Below, piece by piece: positions 7,708-16,550 of a stretch of 64,000 bases of DNA. The translations under genes and the position numbers were made by a program. Origin of the DNA: JBNKHG01 sp050290225 (GTDB taxonomy: Bacteria > Pseudomonadota > Gammaproteobacteria > Pseudomonadales > Cellvibrionaceae); assembly GCA_050290225.1 (NCBI GenBank), contig JBNKHG010000070.1:1-64000 (forward strand), read 5' to 3'. The stretch's first letter is position 1, and every line of letters begins with the position of its first letter. The notes beneath the pieces were generated by a model. The model was given only the letters and a program-made list of their open reading frames with translations, was not told the DNA's origin and did not search any database.

Positions 7708-8249
7708 ATAACTGGGTGCAGACCTTTGGTGTGGAACTGGGCCTTAAACTCAGAGGGGCCCGCCGAGGCAAGGCGGGTAAAAATTGGCATACGGACGCCA
7801 CTTTTCACAGGATTGAGGGACGCTGGTGTTACTTTTACAGGGTGATCGATAAACAGGGCAACACTAGTGGAGGTGTATGTCAGGGATCAAGCGGCGGCTG
7901 AAGCTTTTCTCAGGCAGTGCCATCAAACCACGAAAGTGGAGCCGTCCCAACTCACCGGCGACCAGGAACCGGCCCTGTATCCTGCTGTGCAGGTGGTGTT
8001 TGGTGAAAATACGACACACCGTGATGTCAAATACAAAAACAACTGTATTGAACAAGACCACCGGGGCATCAAATCCTGATACCGGACGATGAAGGGATTC
8101 AAGACTATTTTTTCGCGTTGACTTTCTGTACTGCCTACGAAGAGATTCGACTGTTTTTCAGGATGAACAATAAAACCCGCGCTGAACGTCGTAGGGAAAT
8201 TCCATCCAAAATCCAACAACATGGTGACCATTGGGAATTTGGATCGTAA
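7693..8249 (+). pseudogene. IS6-family transposase, 3' part with frameshifts and a nonsense codon
   Basis: From LLYNWVQTFGVELG the frames read the DDE domain of IS6-type enzymes: WHTDATFHRIEGRWCYFYR, VIDKQGN, then RDQAAAEAFLRQC, TGDQEPALYPAVQ, NTTHRDVKYKNNCIEQDHRG and FCTAYEEIRLFFRMNNKTRAE. The catalytic D (HTDATF), D (TGDQEP) and E (IEQDH) positions are recognisable. Frame changes near 7866 and 8118 and TGA at 8076-8078 break it, and the N-terminal HTH is absent. The missing N-terminal half of the same kind of enzyme lies at 12977-13240. Confidence 0.85.
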
Positions 8250-8446
8250 CAGGAAATGAAAGGGCGATGATTACCCCCTATACGACTGATTTTTGACGGA
8301 ACCCCCGGTCTCATCTCACTAGGCTCCGTTCAATGGATAAGTTCCGGGCACACGAGCGGTCAGCAGCGCGTGCCAAACAAACTTAGCTCGGTCAGGCAGT
8401 GATAAGAATCGCGGCCGCTAAAGCGCTGCGGAAACAACAAGCAAAT

Positions 8447-8478
8447 CCGGCCGGCACTTCGGCCCAGGCCGGCTTTTT
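8447..8478 (+). terminator. Hairpin with T-tail downstream of the IS6 relic
   Basis: CCGGCC (8447-8452) pairs with GGCCGG (8467-8472), followed by CTTTTT. It faces the end of the minus-strand fusion gene and would stop plus-strand readthrough into it. Confidence 0.45.
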
Positions 8479-8496
8479 ATAATTCGGGCGGCGTCT

Positions 8497-10857
8497 TTAC
8501 AGTGCCGATAGAGAGCGATCCAGCGCATCGATAAAGATATCGACCTCCCTCTTGTTCCACGCTAGTGAAGGACGCAGTTTAAGGATGTTTTTGTAGACGC
8601 CTTCACTGCCTACAAGCACGCGATTGTCCTTCATCACCTCCAGCAATCTTATCGTTTGCTCAGTAGCTGGCGTCTTGGCGATACGGTCGGTTACAAATTC
8701 CAGTCCTATCAACATGCCCTTGCCTCGCACTTCGCCGATCAAGGATTGGAATTTGGCCAACCGGCGCAACTGCGCACGGAAGTAATCGCCCACCTCATTG
8801 CTCTTATTGATCAGATCTTCGCGCTCGATCACATCCAATACGGCCATGCCGGCGGCACAGGACACAGTATTTCCCCCAAAGGTACTGAACAGCTCAACTT
8901 CGGCATTGAATCGATCCAGCAGCGCCTTGTTGGTAATCACCACCCCGAGGGGATGGCCGTTGCCCACAGGCTTGCCCATGGTGACAATATCCACATGTTC
9001 CAGCCCCTGGGCCATGAAGCCCCACATGGTGCCCAGACGCCCGAGGCCGGCCTGCACCTCATCAGCGATCACCAGGCCGCCTGCCTGTCGCACCTTGTGT
9101 GCCACAAGGTTAAAGTAGGCGCCCGGAACAGCCGGCATGCCATTGGTGCAAAGGGCCGTGTCCACCATAAAGACCGCTGGCCTATATCCTCGTTCAGCGA
9201 GCGCTGCGATGGCCCGGTCGGCATCGGCCGCGTATTTTACCGCAGCCTCTGCCTCCGGCTCATTGCAGTAAGGACCGCGATACATGTCGGGGCTCTGCAG
9301 GCACTCCACATGGTCGACTTGGTCGTAGATACCCGGCGACAGTTCAGCACTGGTTTCGGTAAAACCATGATAGGCGTCTTCCATCACCAGTGCCCCAGTG
9401 TGGCCACTGGCGTACTTGGCCAACTGCATGGCAAAGTCATTGGCCTCACTGCCGGAGTTCACAAACACGCACACATCGAGGTGTTCAGGCAAATCGGCCG
9501 TAAGTCGCTCGGCGTAGTCCGCTACAATGTCACACATATAGCGTGTATTGGTATTCAGGGCTTTGGCCTGACGGGCAATAGCTTTGGTGATATGCGGATG
9601 GCAGTGACCCATCTGTGGCACATTGTTGTAGGCATCGAGGTACCCGGTACCATCAGCCGTATAGAGCCAGGCTCCCAGAGCGCGTGTGAAATTCAACGGT
9701 TTTTTGTAAAAATGCCATATTTTACCCAGATTGTTTTCCCGCTTGCTGATCAACTCCTCCTGATCGCAGGCAAACACCTCATCGCCTTCGGCCTGTGTCG
9801 TGTAAACAGGAAAGCGACAGGCTTCCCGCAGACGGCGAATCGCCTTCTCACGACCAAAACCCAGCAAAAGCTTCAAGACCCGATCGTATTTACCGGTGTT
9901 CTCCAGATGCAACTCTTCACCTTCAGCTTGCTCAGCTTCCCGCGCGTTGATAATAACCAGATTATTCACCACGCGAATCAGAGCAACGTCATAAACCAGA
10001 TCGATTTCATTTTCTTCCAGCGGTAGTACACTGTCAAAGCCTGCAGCAACGTCGCACAAAACCTGAAGCGGATCCTCTTCCTGCTCCTGATAGCAATCGG
10101 CGGCCACCACCAGATCAGAGACAATAGAGCCAAAAAGCATATCGCCAAAGTCGATGATGCCTGCGATTTCGCCAGAATCTGCCGGGTTAACCAGCACATT
10201 GCCGCAGTGAGCATCTTGATGAATCAGTTGATGGCGGGTTCGACTCAAACGCAACAGCGTATCGGTCTCGGCACGGTCCAGCACAGCTTCGCAAAGCTGA
10301 CGCACTTCAGTGTCCTCAATATAATGGGCATATGGCCTCAGTTCCAGACAGCGGCTCAGGTCCCACATGTGGACATTATTGTTAGCGTGAGGATGAAAAA
10401 AGTTGCGCAATGCCAGATCCATATGCGCAACGAAGGCACCCAAATTATAACGAGTTTTAGCGAAGCAATGCACACTGGCGTACTCAAGTACATCTCCTTC
10501 AATAAAGATCAGCAAGCGAATCATGTGACGTTTGCCCTGTTCATCAGCCACCCAGTCAAACACCTTGTCATCCTTGGTGCGTATTATACGAGGCACAGGT
10601 AATTCAGGAGCATAACGAGCGATATGTTGCAGCGCTTTCACTTGTAAATCGATAACACCTTCCGGTTCGGCGGCATTAGAGATTTTTAGGACATAGGCGT
10701 CACCCCTTTCGGTACCAATACGGTAACTCAGATCCCGCTCGGAATTCAGTTGCCGGAAATTGCCCTCGATGCAATAAAGTTCGGCAACGGTGGCCTTTAC
10801 CTGCTGCAGTGAAAATGCAGGTAGATTGCGATCCAGACTTGATGTTGGGGTCGTCAT
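8497..10857 (-). CDS. Bifunctional APH-type kinase / class III PLP phospho-lyase fusion
   Basis: The 786-aa protein has two domains. Residues ~20-340 are an aminoglycoside-phosphotransferase-fold kinase with the catalytic loop HQLIHQDAHCGNVLV (D215, N220) and metal site IDFGD (235-239). Residues ~375-786 are a class III aminotransferase-fold domain with GSEAND (469-473), PLP-pyridine Asp in IADEVQAG (D599) and PLP-lysine in TMGKPVGNGHP (K629). The YLDAYNNVPQMGHCHP and NTNTRYM motifs are those of ethanolamine-phosphate / phosphohydroxylysine phospho-lyases. Kinase plus phospho-lyase would phosphorylate an amino alcohol and eliminate ammonia and phosphate to an aldehyde. Substrate is inferred. 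The LuxR-type gene upstream is the likely regulator. Confidence 0.85.
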   Translation of the reverse strand: MTTPTSSLDRNLPAFSLQQVKATVAELYCIEGNFRQLNSERDLSYRIGTERGDAYVLKISNAAEPEGVIDLQVKALQHIARYAPELPVPRIIRTKDDKVFDWVADEQGKRHMIRLLIFIEGDVLEYASVHCFAKTRYNLGAFVAHMDLALRNFFHPHANNNVHMWDLSRCLELRPYAHYIEDTEVRQLCEAVLDRAETDTLLRLSRTRHQLIHQDAHCGNVLVNPADSGEIAGIIDFGDMLFGSIVSDLVVAADCYQEQEEDPLQVLCDVAAGFDSVLPLEENEIDLVYDVALIRVVNNLVIINAREAEQAEGEELHLENTGKYDRVLKLLLGFGREKAIRRLREACRFPVYTTQAEGDEVFACDQEELISKRENNLGKIWHFYKKPLNFTRALGAWLYTADGTGYLDAYNNVPQMGHCHPHITKAIARQAKALNTNTRYMCDIVADYAERLTADLPEHLDVCVFVNSGSEANDFAMQLAKYASGHTGALVMEDAYHGFTETSAELSPGIYDQVDHVECLQSPDMYRGPYCNEPEAEAAVKYAADADRAIAALAERGYRPAVFMVDTALCTNGMPAVPGAYFNLVAHKVRQAGGLVIADEVQAGLGRLGTMWGFMAQGLEHVDIVTMGKPVGNGHPLGVVITNKALLDRFNAEVELFSTFGGNTVSCAAGMAVLDVIEREDLINKSNEVGDYFRAQLRRLAKFQSLIGEVRGKGMLIGLEFVTDRIAKTPATEQTIRLLEVMKDNRVLVGSEGVYKNILKLRPSLAWNKREVDIFIDALDRSLSAL

Positions 10858-11392
10858 AAATAGCTCCAGTTATAAAATTGCATATCGATCATCGAGGATG
10901 GATATGAACGGCTTGCGGCCCTCACTATCGAACGGGTATTCAACGACCGTAGCTCCGAGGGTGCCAGCTTGTGAATTAGGCTTGACGGTTAGCGCAAAAA
11001 CAACAAGTGACCGGATACATTATCCACCATTAGAGGCGGATATATATAACCGGAATTGGGTAGTCGCCTGCAGCGCCTTAGATCACAGCAAGCAACACTT
11101 CTTACTAAGCGACTTATCCACGACCATAGGGAATACTGGTGGCGTAAGAATCAACACGAATGAGGATCTACCCCTATTCGGTTATATTTCTTGCGCGCAG
11201 CAACCGATGCTTTCAACTGACGCCTGCAGAATAGGTAGACAGGCCAGAAGACCATTAAAACAATCGATCAATCCGGGCATCACTCGGGCTCATTTCCTCC
11301 CTGTTGGCAGATCAGGAATAAGGAAAACAGCCCAATGTCGGGAGCGCCTCGATTTGGTCTTTCCCGAGCCTTCACGAGTGGGGGATTCGGGT

Positions 11393-11570
11393 TTAGGGGC
11401 AATTTGTGTAGATCCCGTCTTGAGCCGGGGGGACGTTAATGTCAATAAACTCAGCTTCAGAGGCTTGGGCAGCAATATACTTCTGCCACTTGTGAAGGTT
11501 GCTTTTGGCGTTTTGATGTTGCTTACAGAAAGCTGCGTTGTGAGTTCGCTTACAGCGAACTACACCAGCC
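11393..11570 (-). pseudogene. IS66 TnpA-like fragment
   Basis: A minus frame ending at TAA 11393-11395 reads CKRTHNAAFCKQHQNAKS, then LHKWQKYIAAQASEAEFIDI and NVPPA. The AFCKQHQ....LHKW core and the following EAEFIDI strand resemble IS66 accessory proteins. Short and without a start codon. The rest of the 10.86-11.72 kb interval shows no convincing gene on either strand. Confidence 0.4.
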
Positions 11571-11718
11571 GGGAAACTGCACTAACACGCCATAACTTGG
11601 TTTTTTGCTTGCGTAGGCAGACAATTCGATAGCCGTTGCTCAGCTTGTCATAGTCGATTCTCCTGTGATGGACGAGGAGAAATATACCGGAGAGCTCTGG
11701 CAGCCGAAAAATGACGCC

Positions 11719-12575
11719 TCAAGATGACCGGTTACATAAATACACCTCCAGCGGATCCGCGTTTTCAGAATTGTGGCCTTTGGCTGCGAGGGCATTGAGA
11801 AACAGTGAGAATAGTTCGGATTGAGATTGAATGTCGAGCTTTTTATAAATATTACGGCGGTGAACCTTGACCGTTTCATCTGATATCTTTAACTTCCACG
11901 CCGCAGATTTGGACGAGTGGCCTTTTAGGATCAGCTGGGCAACATCGCATTCCTGATCTGTGAGTTGAGAGCGGCCAAAATTCTGAAAGCTGTTTATCAG
12001 CTTCTGGTGAAGGTTGACATCCTCTGTCGATGAATATTTACGGGTTACAGGCATGCTCCAATGACACCGCATTATAGAGAGCACCCAGGGTTCGATTGCT
12101 CGAAAGCGTTCCATTTCCGTCTGACTGAAACGCCGGGTGCTACAGATGGAAATGGCGACGGTGCCAACCCCTTCAATAGGCAACAGGTAATTGATCTCGT
12201 CTTTAAGATGACTGTAGACAAAATGGCGAATAAAGAACTCTGAACGATGGAAATGATCTGGCGCCACCTCCTTCAACGAGTAAAGACCTGGATCTGGTTG
12301 TTGTCTGACCAACAGAAAGAAGGGATCCAGCAGATACATTCCGTCGAGGTAGTAACTCATTGCTGCTTTTTTTCCAGAACTCCTGAGAAATCCTCGTCGT
12401 AGACGAGTTCGGGAATACTATTCTCTGGGTAGATCAATATCACCGAAGTGTCAAAGGTGAAAGCTCGCTGAAACGCCGCTATCAATGCGTGGGGAAAGGC
12501 TTCCTGATGAAGCAGTTCGGTGGCTTTTCCTATAGCGTGATACCATCCGCGGGAAGCAAGTTTGGTGATGCTCAT
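11719..12575 (-). CDS. LuxR-family regulator split by a putative programmed -1 frameshift
   Basis: Two overlapping minus frames make one protein. The first (ATG 12575, MSITKLASRGWYHAIGKATE) ends LEKKQQ-stop at 12357; the second runs from 12365 to 11719 and ends in a LuxR HTH (RSQLTDQECDVAQLILKGHS, then DETVKVHRRNIYKKL). A -1 slip at A AAA AAG (12366-12372) joins them as LEKK-AAMSYYLDGMYLL into a ~285-aa regulator with an N-terminal GAF-like domain (VILIYPENSIPELVYDEDF). It lies upstream of and in the same orientation as the kinase/phospho-lyase gene, so it probably controls it. If slippage does not occur it is a frameshifted pseudogene. Confidence 0.7.
12366..12384 (-). promoter_or_regulatory. 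dnaX-like slippery site with upstream Shine-Dalgarno-like element
   Basis: On the minus strand AGGAG (12380-12384) is followed 7 nt later by the slippery heptamer A AAA AAG (12366-12372) in the correct zero-frame phase (codons AAA AAG). In E. coli dnaX the stimulator AGGGAG stands the same distance before the identical heptamer. The zero-frame stop follows two codons later. I see no convincing downstream stem-loop. Confidence 0.5.
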
Positions 12576-12976
12576 CTGGATATAGGAGTAAACCACTAAT
12601 ATTAATCAGTATGGCTGAAATTGGCTGTATTTATATAACCTATGTGGGTTAGATGCAAGTTCTCTTACCGTCAGGGTGAGCGTCAGAGCGATGCGTTAAG
12701 TTAGATTCCGTCGCAAATATAGCTTACCAGAATTAGGCCCCCAATTGGGATACCCTACTAATTCGCCAGGCCATAAAAAATTTCAGCGGGAGATTTCGAA
12801 CCTCCCGCGTGCGCTTTCATTTGAGATTTCCTTATCATTCGAATTAGTTCAATGCCCGCGAGATTGCGTTGAGCATAATAGAAGGTTCGGATATGTCAAA
12901 GCTGGGTCCAAAAGCGTCTCCTTAACGGTTAAAACCGCTATATTACATCCTAATTTGGGAGTAGGAAGCCCGTTTC

Positions 12977-13240
12977 ATGAATTGCCCAGACTGTGAGTCA
13001 AACAACATCCGAGAAGTGTCACGAAAGGCAGTGCTGGGGTGCCGTCAATTTCACTGTCGCACTGCAGTAGGCAATTTAATGAACGATCCGGTACGCTGCT
13101 CAATTTTTTTGAGTATCCGACCGAGGTGGTGATGTTGGTGGTCTACCATTACTACCGCTTCAAGCTAAGTCAGGATGATGTAGTGGAATTGATGGCTATC
13201 GGCGGTATACACCTGAGCCATAAGACGGTACATAAGTGCT
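12977..13240 (+). pseudogene. IS6-family transposase, N-terminal part, frameshifted
   Basis: ATG 12977 opens MNCPDCESNNIREVSRKAV, a zinc-ribbon-like start, then changes frame near 13068 into CSRQFNERSGTLLNFFEYPT, EVVMLVVYHYYRFKLSQDD and VVELMAIGGIHLSHKTVH. This is the HTH half of the same transposase type whose catalytic half is at 7693-8249. The break is at the very residues (HKTVH / YNWVQ) where the other copy begins. The preceding interval 12.6-12.97 kb shows no gene. Confidence 0.75.
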
Positions 13241-13343
13241 TCACGAATACCTGCAGGCGTGTTTTCGACCTGCCAGTGTTTTTCCCGCTCATGGATATGA
13301 AAATCCAAAACATGCTTACTAACATCCACTCCCGCATTAATGC
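13241..13343 (-). pseudogene. IS110-family transposase N-terminal fragment (copy 1)
   Basis: The minus frame reads NAGVDVSKHVLDFHIHEREK then HWQVENTPAGIREALM, the DEDD-domain start of IS110 transposases (G.DVSK..L). It abuts the IS6 relic at 13240. The upstream flank (13343-13520) is similar to the flank of copy 2 at 18962-19160 (shared ATTCGGGCTCGA and CCCATTCGACTGT). Confidence 0.65.
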
Positions 13344-13691
13344 CGAGACTCGCTTATTTTTCGTTGCCATAAGGACTCATCCTTGCCAAATTCGGGCTCG
13401 AAACCCATTCGACTGTTCGGGTTTATAAATCGGGTCGGTGACCTGCCCACGCTTGTTAACGATCTTTGAGATCGGGTGCTGATCGGGCTAGGCCACCGGT
13501 AACTTGGAGACGCAATTTACGGGCTTCACACTACCATCTATACATAGAGCAGGGAATTGCTGTCTTGATCCACATTCAACCATACAAGGTGGTTAATTTT
13601 ACTCCGGCCGCGAAAAGCGCGCGGCCTGCGCGGGACTTCGCTACGCGTTGCTTCGCTCGCCCTTGCCACAGCGTTATGCGGCAGGAGAGTA

Positions 13692-14117
13692 ATGCGCAAA
13701 CTATCGTTAATTTTAGGTTTAGTAGGCTTGGTGTCCTGTGCCTCCACGCAACGGTATAATGAAAATGTGCGAGGAATAATTTCCAATGACCTTGATGACA
13801 CTCTTTACAAACTGACGAAGGATCATCTTGTATGCTACACCTGCGAAACAGGTAGATACCCAGCTTCTGTGGATGAGTTAATAGGGTTTAAGCCTGTAGC
13901 AGAAGAATGTAAAGCTCTTTTCAAAAATCAGGAATTTGATTTCATAGACCAACAAATCAATGAATTTAAAATCACCACAAAGCGCTGGGAAAACCGGACA
14001 AGTTATGTATTTACCCTTGAAGGGCTTAGTTTTGAAGAGTCTAGCAAAACGAAGGCACCAATCAGTCAAACTATGACCGTTTACGACAATGAGGCAGCGT
14101 GTCCGCATAACAAATAA
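13692..14117 (+). CDS. Small lipoprotein, cassette gene
   Basis: The 141-aa product starts MRKLSLILGLVGLVSCAST, a lipoprotein signal with cysteine at residue 16 as acylation site. The mature part is hydrophilic with a CYTC pair and no motif I recognise. It starts 13 bp after a GCGTTATGC core-like site (13671-13679) and its stop lies within a 132-bp attC-like block, the arrangement of an integron cassette. Codon use is A+T-rich. Confidence 0.7.
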   Translation: MRKLSLILGLVGLVSCASTQRYNENVRGIISNDLDDTLYKLTKDHLVCYTCETGRYPASVDELIGFKPVAEECKALFKNQEFDFIDQQINEFKITTKRWENRTSYVFTLEGLSFEESSKTKAPISQTMTVYDNEAACPHNK

Positions 14118-14236
14118 GGAGATGTCGCGCGGTTGAGCCGCGACCTATCCTTATTTGTTGAACGAAACCGCTCAAATTCGTTTCGGCCACAGAAATGCGT
14201 GGTCTCCACCGGACTCGCTAACGCGGGGCGTTATGG
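14105..14236 (+). repeat. attC site, VCR-like length
   Basis: Begins GCATAACAAATAAGG within the last codons of the lipoprotein gene and ends GGGGCGTTATGG. Inside, AACAAATAAGGA pairs perfectly with TCCTTATTTGTT, followed by GTTGAAC. Total 132 bp, like Vibrio-type attC sites. Confidence 0.65.
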
Positions 14237-14324
14237 CTCACAGGAGTGAAGCGTGAATATATCTGAACTTTTAGAATGGCAATGAAAAGGATATAGCAAA
14301 GTTCATAGATCAGGTTTAAACTTA

Positions 14325-14612
14325 ATGATTCATATTGTCGCGGTTCCGTTTTTTATATTTGGTGTGCTATCGCTTATTTTGTCATTACTAACTTTTAGTT
14401 TAATTGGTATCGTTTCGTCATTCCTTACTGTGGCATTAGCTTTTGGGGTGCAAGGTTTCGGTCACTCAAAGGAAAAGATTGCTGCTGAACCTTTCGCCAG
14501 TCCAAAACAAGCGATAATACGAATATTCTTAGAGCAATTTATTACGTTTCCAAAATTTGTTTTCACTGGGGGTTGGTATGCTTCATTTGTTGCCAACAAT
14601 CAAGAGACATAA
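14325..14612 (+). CDS. Small two-helix membrane protein, cassette gene
   Basis: The 95-aa product has two hydrophobic segments (VAVPFFIFGVLSLILSLLTF and SLIGIVSSFLTVALAFGVQ) and a polar C-terminus. No family recognised. Its stop TAA overlaps the R'' end of the attC at 14607. It lies between two attC sites, so it is a single-gene cassette. The 85 bp before the ATG include no clear promoter. Confidence 0.65.
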   Translation: MIHIVAVPFFIFGVLSLILSLLTFSLIGIVSSFLTVALAFGVQGFGHSKEKIAAEPFASPKQAIIRIFLEQFITFPKFVFTGGWYASFVANNQET

Positions 14613-14696
14613 CAAAGCCAGTCACGCACCCCGGCAGAGGTATGGCCTTGAAAAGCCGGCCACACCTCTGCCAGCCGCGTGCTGGCGGCGTTAGAC
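14607..14696 (+). repeat. attC site
   Basis: Starts ACATAAC overlapping the stop codon and ends GGCGTTAGAC, a perfect GTTRRRY. GCCAGTCACGC pairs with GCGTGCTGGC leaving one extrahelical T, and GGCAGAGG pairs with CCTCTGCC. Unpaired bases on one arm are the hallmark by which integrases choose the attC strand. Confidence 0.85.
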
Positions 14697-14712
14697 TTAC
14701 GAGCGAGAATCA

Positions 14713-15330
14713 ATGCTTCTTACGTTTCATCGAATTTCCGCATGCCTAATCAGCGGATTTATTGTGGTTCACCTGTGCAACCATCTGTTTGCTATGGGTG
14801 GAATAGACACTCATATTGCCGTGATGGAGGTATTGAGGCAGCTCTATCGCCAACCACTTGTGGAGGTGATACTGCTTGGGTGTGTGGTATTCCAGATTGG
14901 CTCAGGGCTGCTTTTCATTAAGCGCCGTTGGGGGCAGAGAAAGTGGTTCTTTGAGCGATTGCAGGCTATTTCTGGTGGATATCTAGCTTTCTTTCTCGTT
15001 AACCATGTAGGGGCGGTGATTTTTGGCAGGGCTCAACTTAATCTTGATACCAATTTTTATTTTGCAGCTGCCGGAATACATGTGGATCCGTTTCAGTTCT
15101 ATTTTGTTCCGTATTATTTTCTTGCCGTTGTGGCAGTTTTTTGTCATTTGGCGTGTGCGGGCCATTGGCTGTTGCAGGGGCGGCTATCACTACAAGAGCG
15201 GAACCGAGCCGGTTACTTAGTTATTTTTGTTGGTGTCGTCGCATCGTTCCTAATCATGCTGGCCTTCTCTGGTGGTCTATATCCGGTGGAAATTCCCAGC
15301 GAATTCAGGGCAACGTATGGTGGCGCGTAG
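14713..15330 (+). CDS. Multi-pass membrane protein resembling a SdhC/FrdC-type cytochrome b anchor
   Basis: ATG 14713. The 205-aa product has about five membrane helices; the first (RISACLISGFIVVHLCNHLFAMGG) resembles the heme-ligand helix of succinate dehydrogenase cytochrome b subunits (RxSG...HL.NH). Histidines also sit in VNHVGAVIFG and FCHLACAGHWLL, the right places for heme coordination. No SdhA/B partner is nearby. It is bounded by attC sites on both sides, so it is a cassette cargo gene. Heme binding is inferred. Confidence 0.7.
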   Translation: MLLTFHRISACLISGFIVVHLCNHLFAMGGIDTHIAVMEVLRQLYRQPLVEVILLGCVVFQIGSGLLFIKRRWGQRKWFFERLQAISGGYLAFFLVNHVGAVIFGRAQLNLDTNFYFAAAGIHVDPFQFYFVPYYFLAVVAVFCHLACAGHWLLQGRLSLQERNRAGYLVIFVGVVASFLIMLAFSGGLYPVEIPSEFRATYGGA

Positions 15331-15429
15331 GCCTGACAACACGTTGCAGGCGACGTTTGAGGCGCTGTGCACCCTTGCTGCCTCAAGGGTGCACAGCGCC
15401 TCAAACGCACTTGAACATGGGCGTTAAGC
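15331..15429 (+). repeat. attC site with perfect 24-bp inner stem
   Basis: Starts GCCTGACAACACGTTG directly after the stop and ends GGGCGTTAAGC (GTTRRRY). The inside is an uninterrupted inverted repeat beginning CGTTTGAGGCGCTGTGCACC and closing with its complement. Confidence 0.8.
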
Positions 15430-15444
15430 GAAGCGAGATATGAA

Positions 15445-15918
15445 ATGAAATATTCAATTATTCTAATGGCTTTCGTTGCTACCAATACCGTAAACGCAAA
15501 ATCAGTAGAAGACATCGAGAAGGAAATCCCTAAAATCAGGTGAGATCACGAATCTTATCTTTCAGTTGATATTTCTAATGACGGAAGAGCAGGCACAGCT
15601 TACATTGGTTACTCCGATGATACTGCTGCTGTCGCTGTTATTGATGGGGCGACATCAAAAATCACTTACGTTGATTTTTTTATCGGTAATAACGATATGC
15701 AACGTGCAATATGTGGAACATAAGCGAAGTTAGCCGTAGAAAAGCTACAATATTCATTAGAGGAATCTATGGGGGCCGACCCCAAAGGGTATGAGTTCTG
15801 TGAGTCATGCCTTGGCATCGCTGTCGATGATGGAGCCGAGTGTGATCCAATGCATATATATTGGAATCACGTCGATGGTTTTGTTTGGTGGTTGCGGCTG
15901 GATTTACCTACTCCGTAA
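15445..15918 (+). pseudogene. Secreted-protein cassette gene with two in-frame stops
   Basis: From ATG 15445 (MKYSIILMAFVATNTVNAKS, signal peptide) one frame continues for 158 codons to TAA 15916-15918, interrupted only by TGA at 15541-15543 and TAA at 15721-15723. Sequence on both sides of each stop looks coding (LSVDISNDGRAGTAYIGYSD; YSLEESMGADPKGYEFCESC, then HIYWNHVDGFVWWLRLD). Single substitutions (TGG to TGA, GAA to TAA) would explain both. Family not recognised. Confidence 0.6.
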
Positions 15919-16238
15919 AAGAAGAAGCTAGGAAAGAGTATGAGCGAGTAAACGCCGAATATGAATCACGGCCAGAATTGCCAGTTGAAATTAGTTACCG
16001 AGAAGCTTTGCTTGGGCCTGGCTTGGTTGCTGCATTTGAAAACACAAGCGATAGACATTTGGCTGTGGTCGCTACTCTTCACAATCCTACTTCACAAAAG
16101 GAAGAGAACTATCGATTAGATTTAGCCCCTCAAGAAATTAAGGCGGTCGGTCATTCAGAGGGTTGGGCTTTTGCGTCTGGTGACGTGATAAAACTCGTAC
16201 ATAATGAATACAGAACAAAAGCCGTGAGGCTGCGATAA
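15861..16238 (+). CDS. Hypothetical cassette protein with uncertain N-terminus
   Basis: The frame from a TTG at 15861 gives 125 aa. The C-terminal ~90 residues (YREALLGPGLVAAFENTSDR, HLAVVATLHNPT, then GWAFASGDVIKLVHNEY) look like a compact beta domain. The first 20 residues overlap the preceding pseudogene in another frame, so the true start may be lost or lie near 15930. A preceding hydrophobic stretch (FCLVVAAGFTYSV) could be an anchor. No function assigned. Confidence 0.5.
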   Translation: MESRRWFCLVVAAGFTYSVKEEARKEYERVNAEYESRPELPVEISYREALLGPGLVAAFENTSDRHLAVVATLHNPTSQKEENYRLDLAPQEIKAVGHSEGWAFASGDVIKLVHNEYRTKAVRLR

Positions 16239-16550
16239 ACATGCAGTCTAATGTAGGCACAGGGCGGCTGAAGGCTATAGAAGATAAAATTCTCAGAGTG
16301 AAGTCTCACGTTTTACTGCATGGCTCGCAGGCGCAGCCATAAAGAATTTACTGTCAATGCATCATTACATTGACTTCGGATAGATGCAGTCTCTCACCCG
16401 TCAACGACACTTGTTGTATGCCGCACCACATTTTCCACTTCATAAATACAGACAAAAAAGCGCTCATGGTTAGAACTCCGCGTGCTAACCAGCGACTATT
16501 TTTTGATGATTTCCTCGTCTCCACAGATTAGTGGAATATGCCAAATACAC

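Noticed and set aside
8656..10026. 456-codon plus-strand open frame opposite the fusion gene
   Set aside because: It is the antisense shadow of a conserved catalytic domain; its sequence is His/Gly/Gln-rich without any fold.
10790..11632. 280-codon open frame on the plus strand between the fusion gene and the LuxR gene
   Set aside because: It overlaps the start of the fusion gene on the other strand, has no ribosome site, and its composition (Arg/Ser/Thr/Leu mix, no domain) is that of a chance frame; an IS66 fragment lies opposite.
15541..15543. Selenocysteine readthrough at TGA
   Set aside because: A second in-frame stop (TAA at 15721) follows in the same gene and no SECIS-like hairpin or selenoprotein family is evident; plain decay is simpler.
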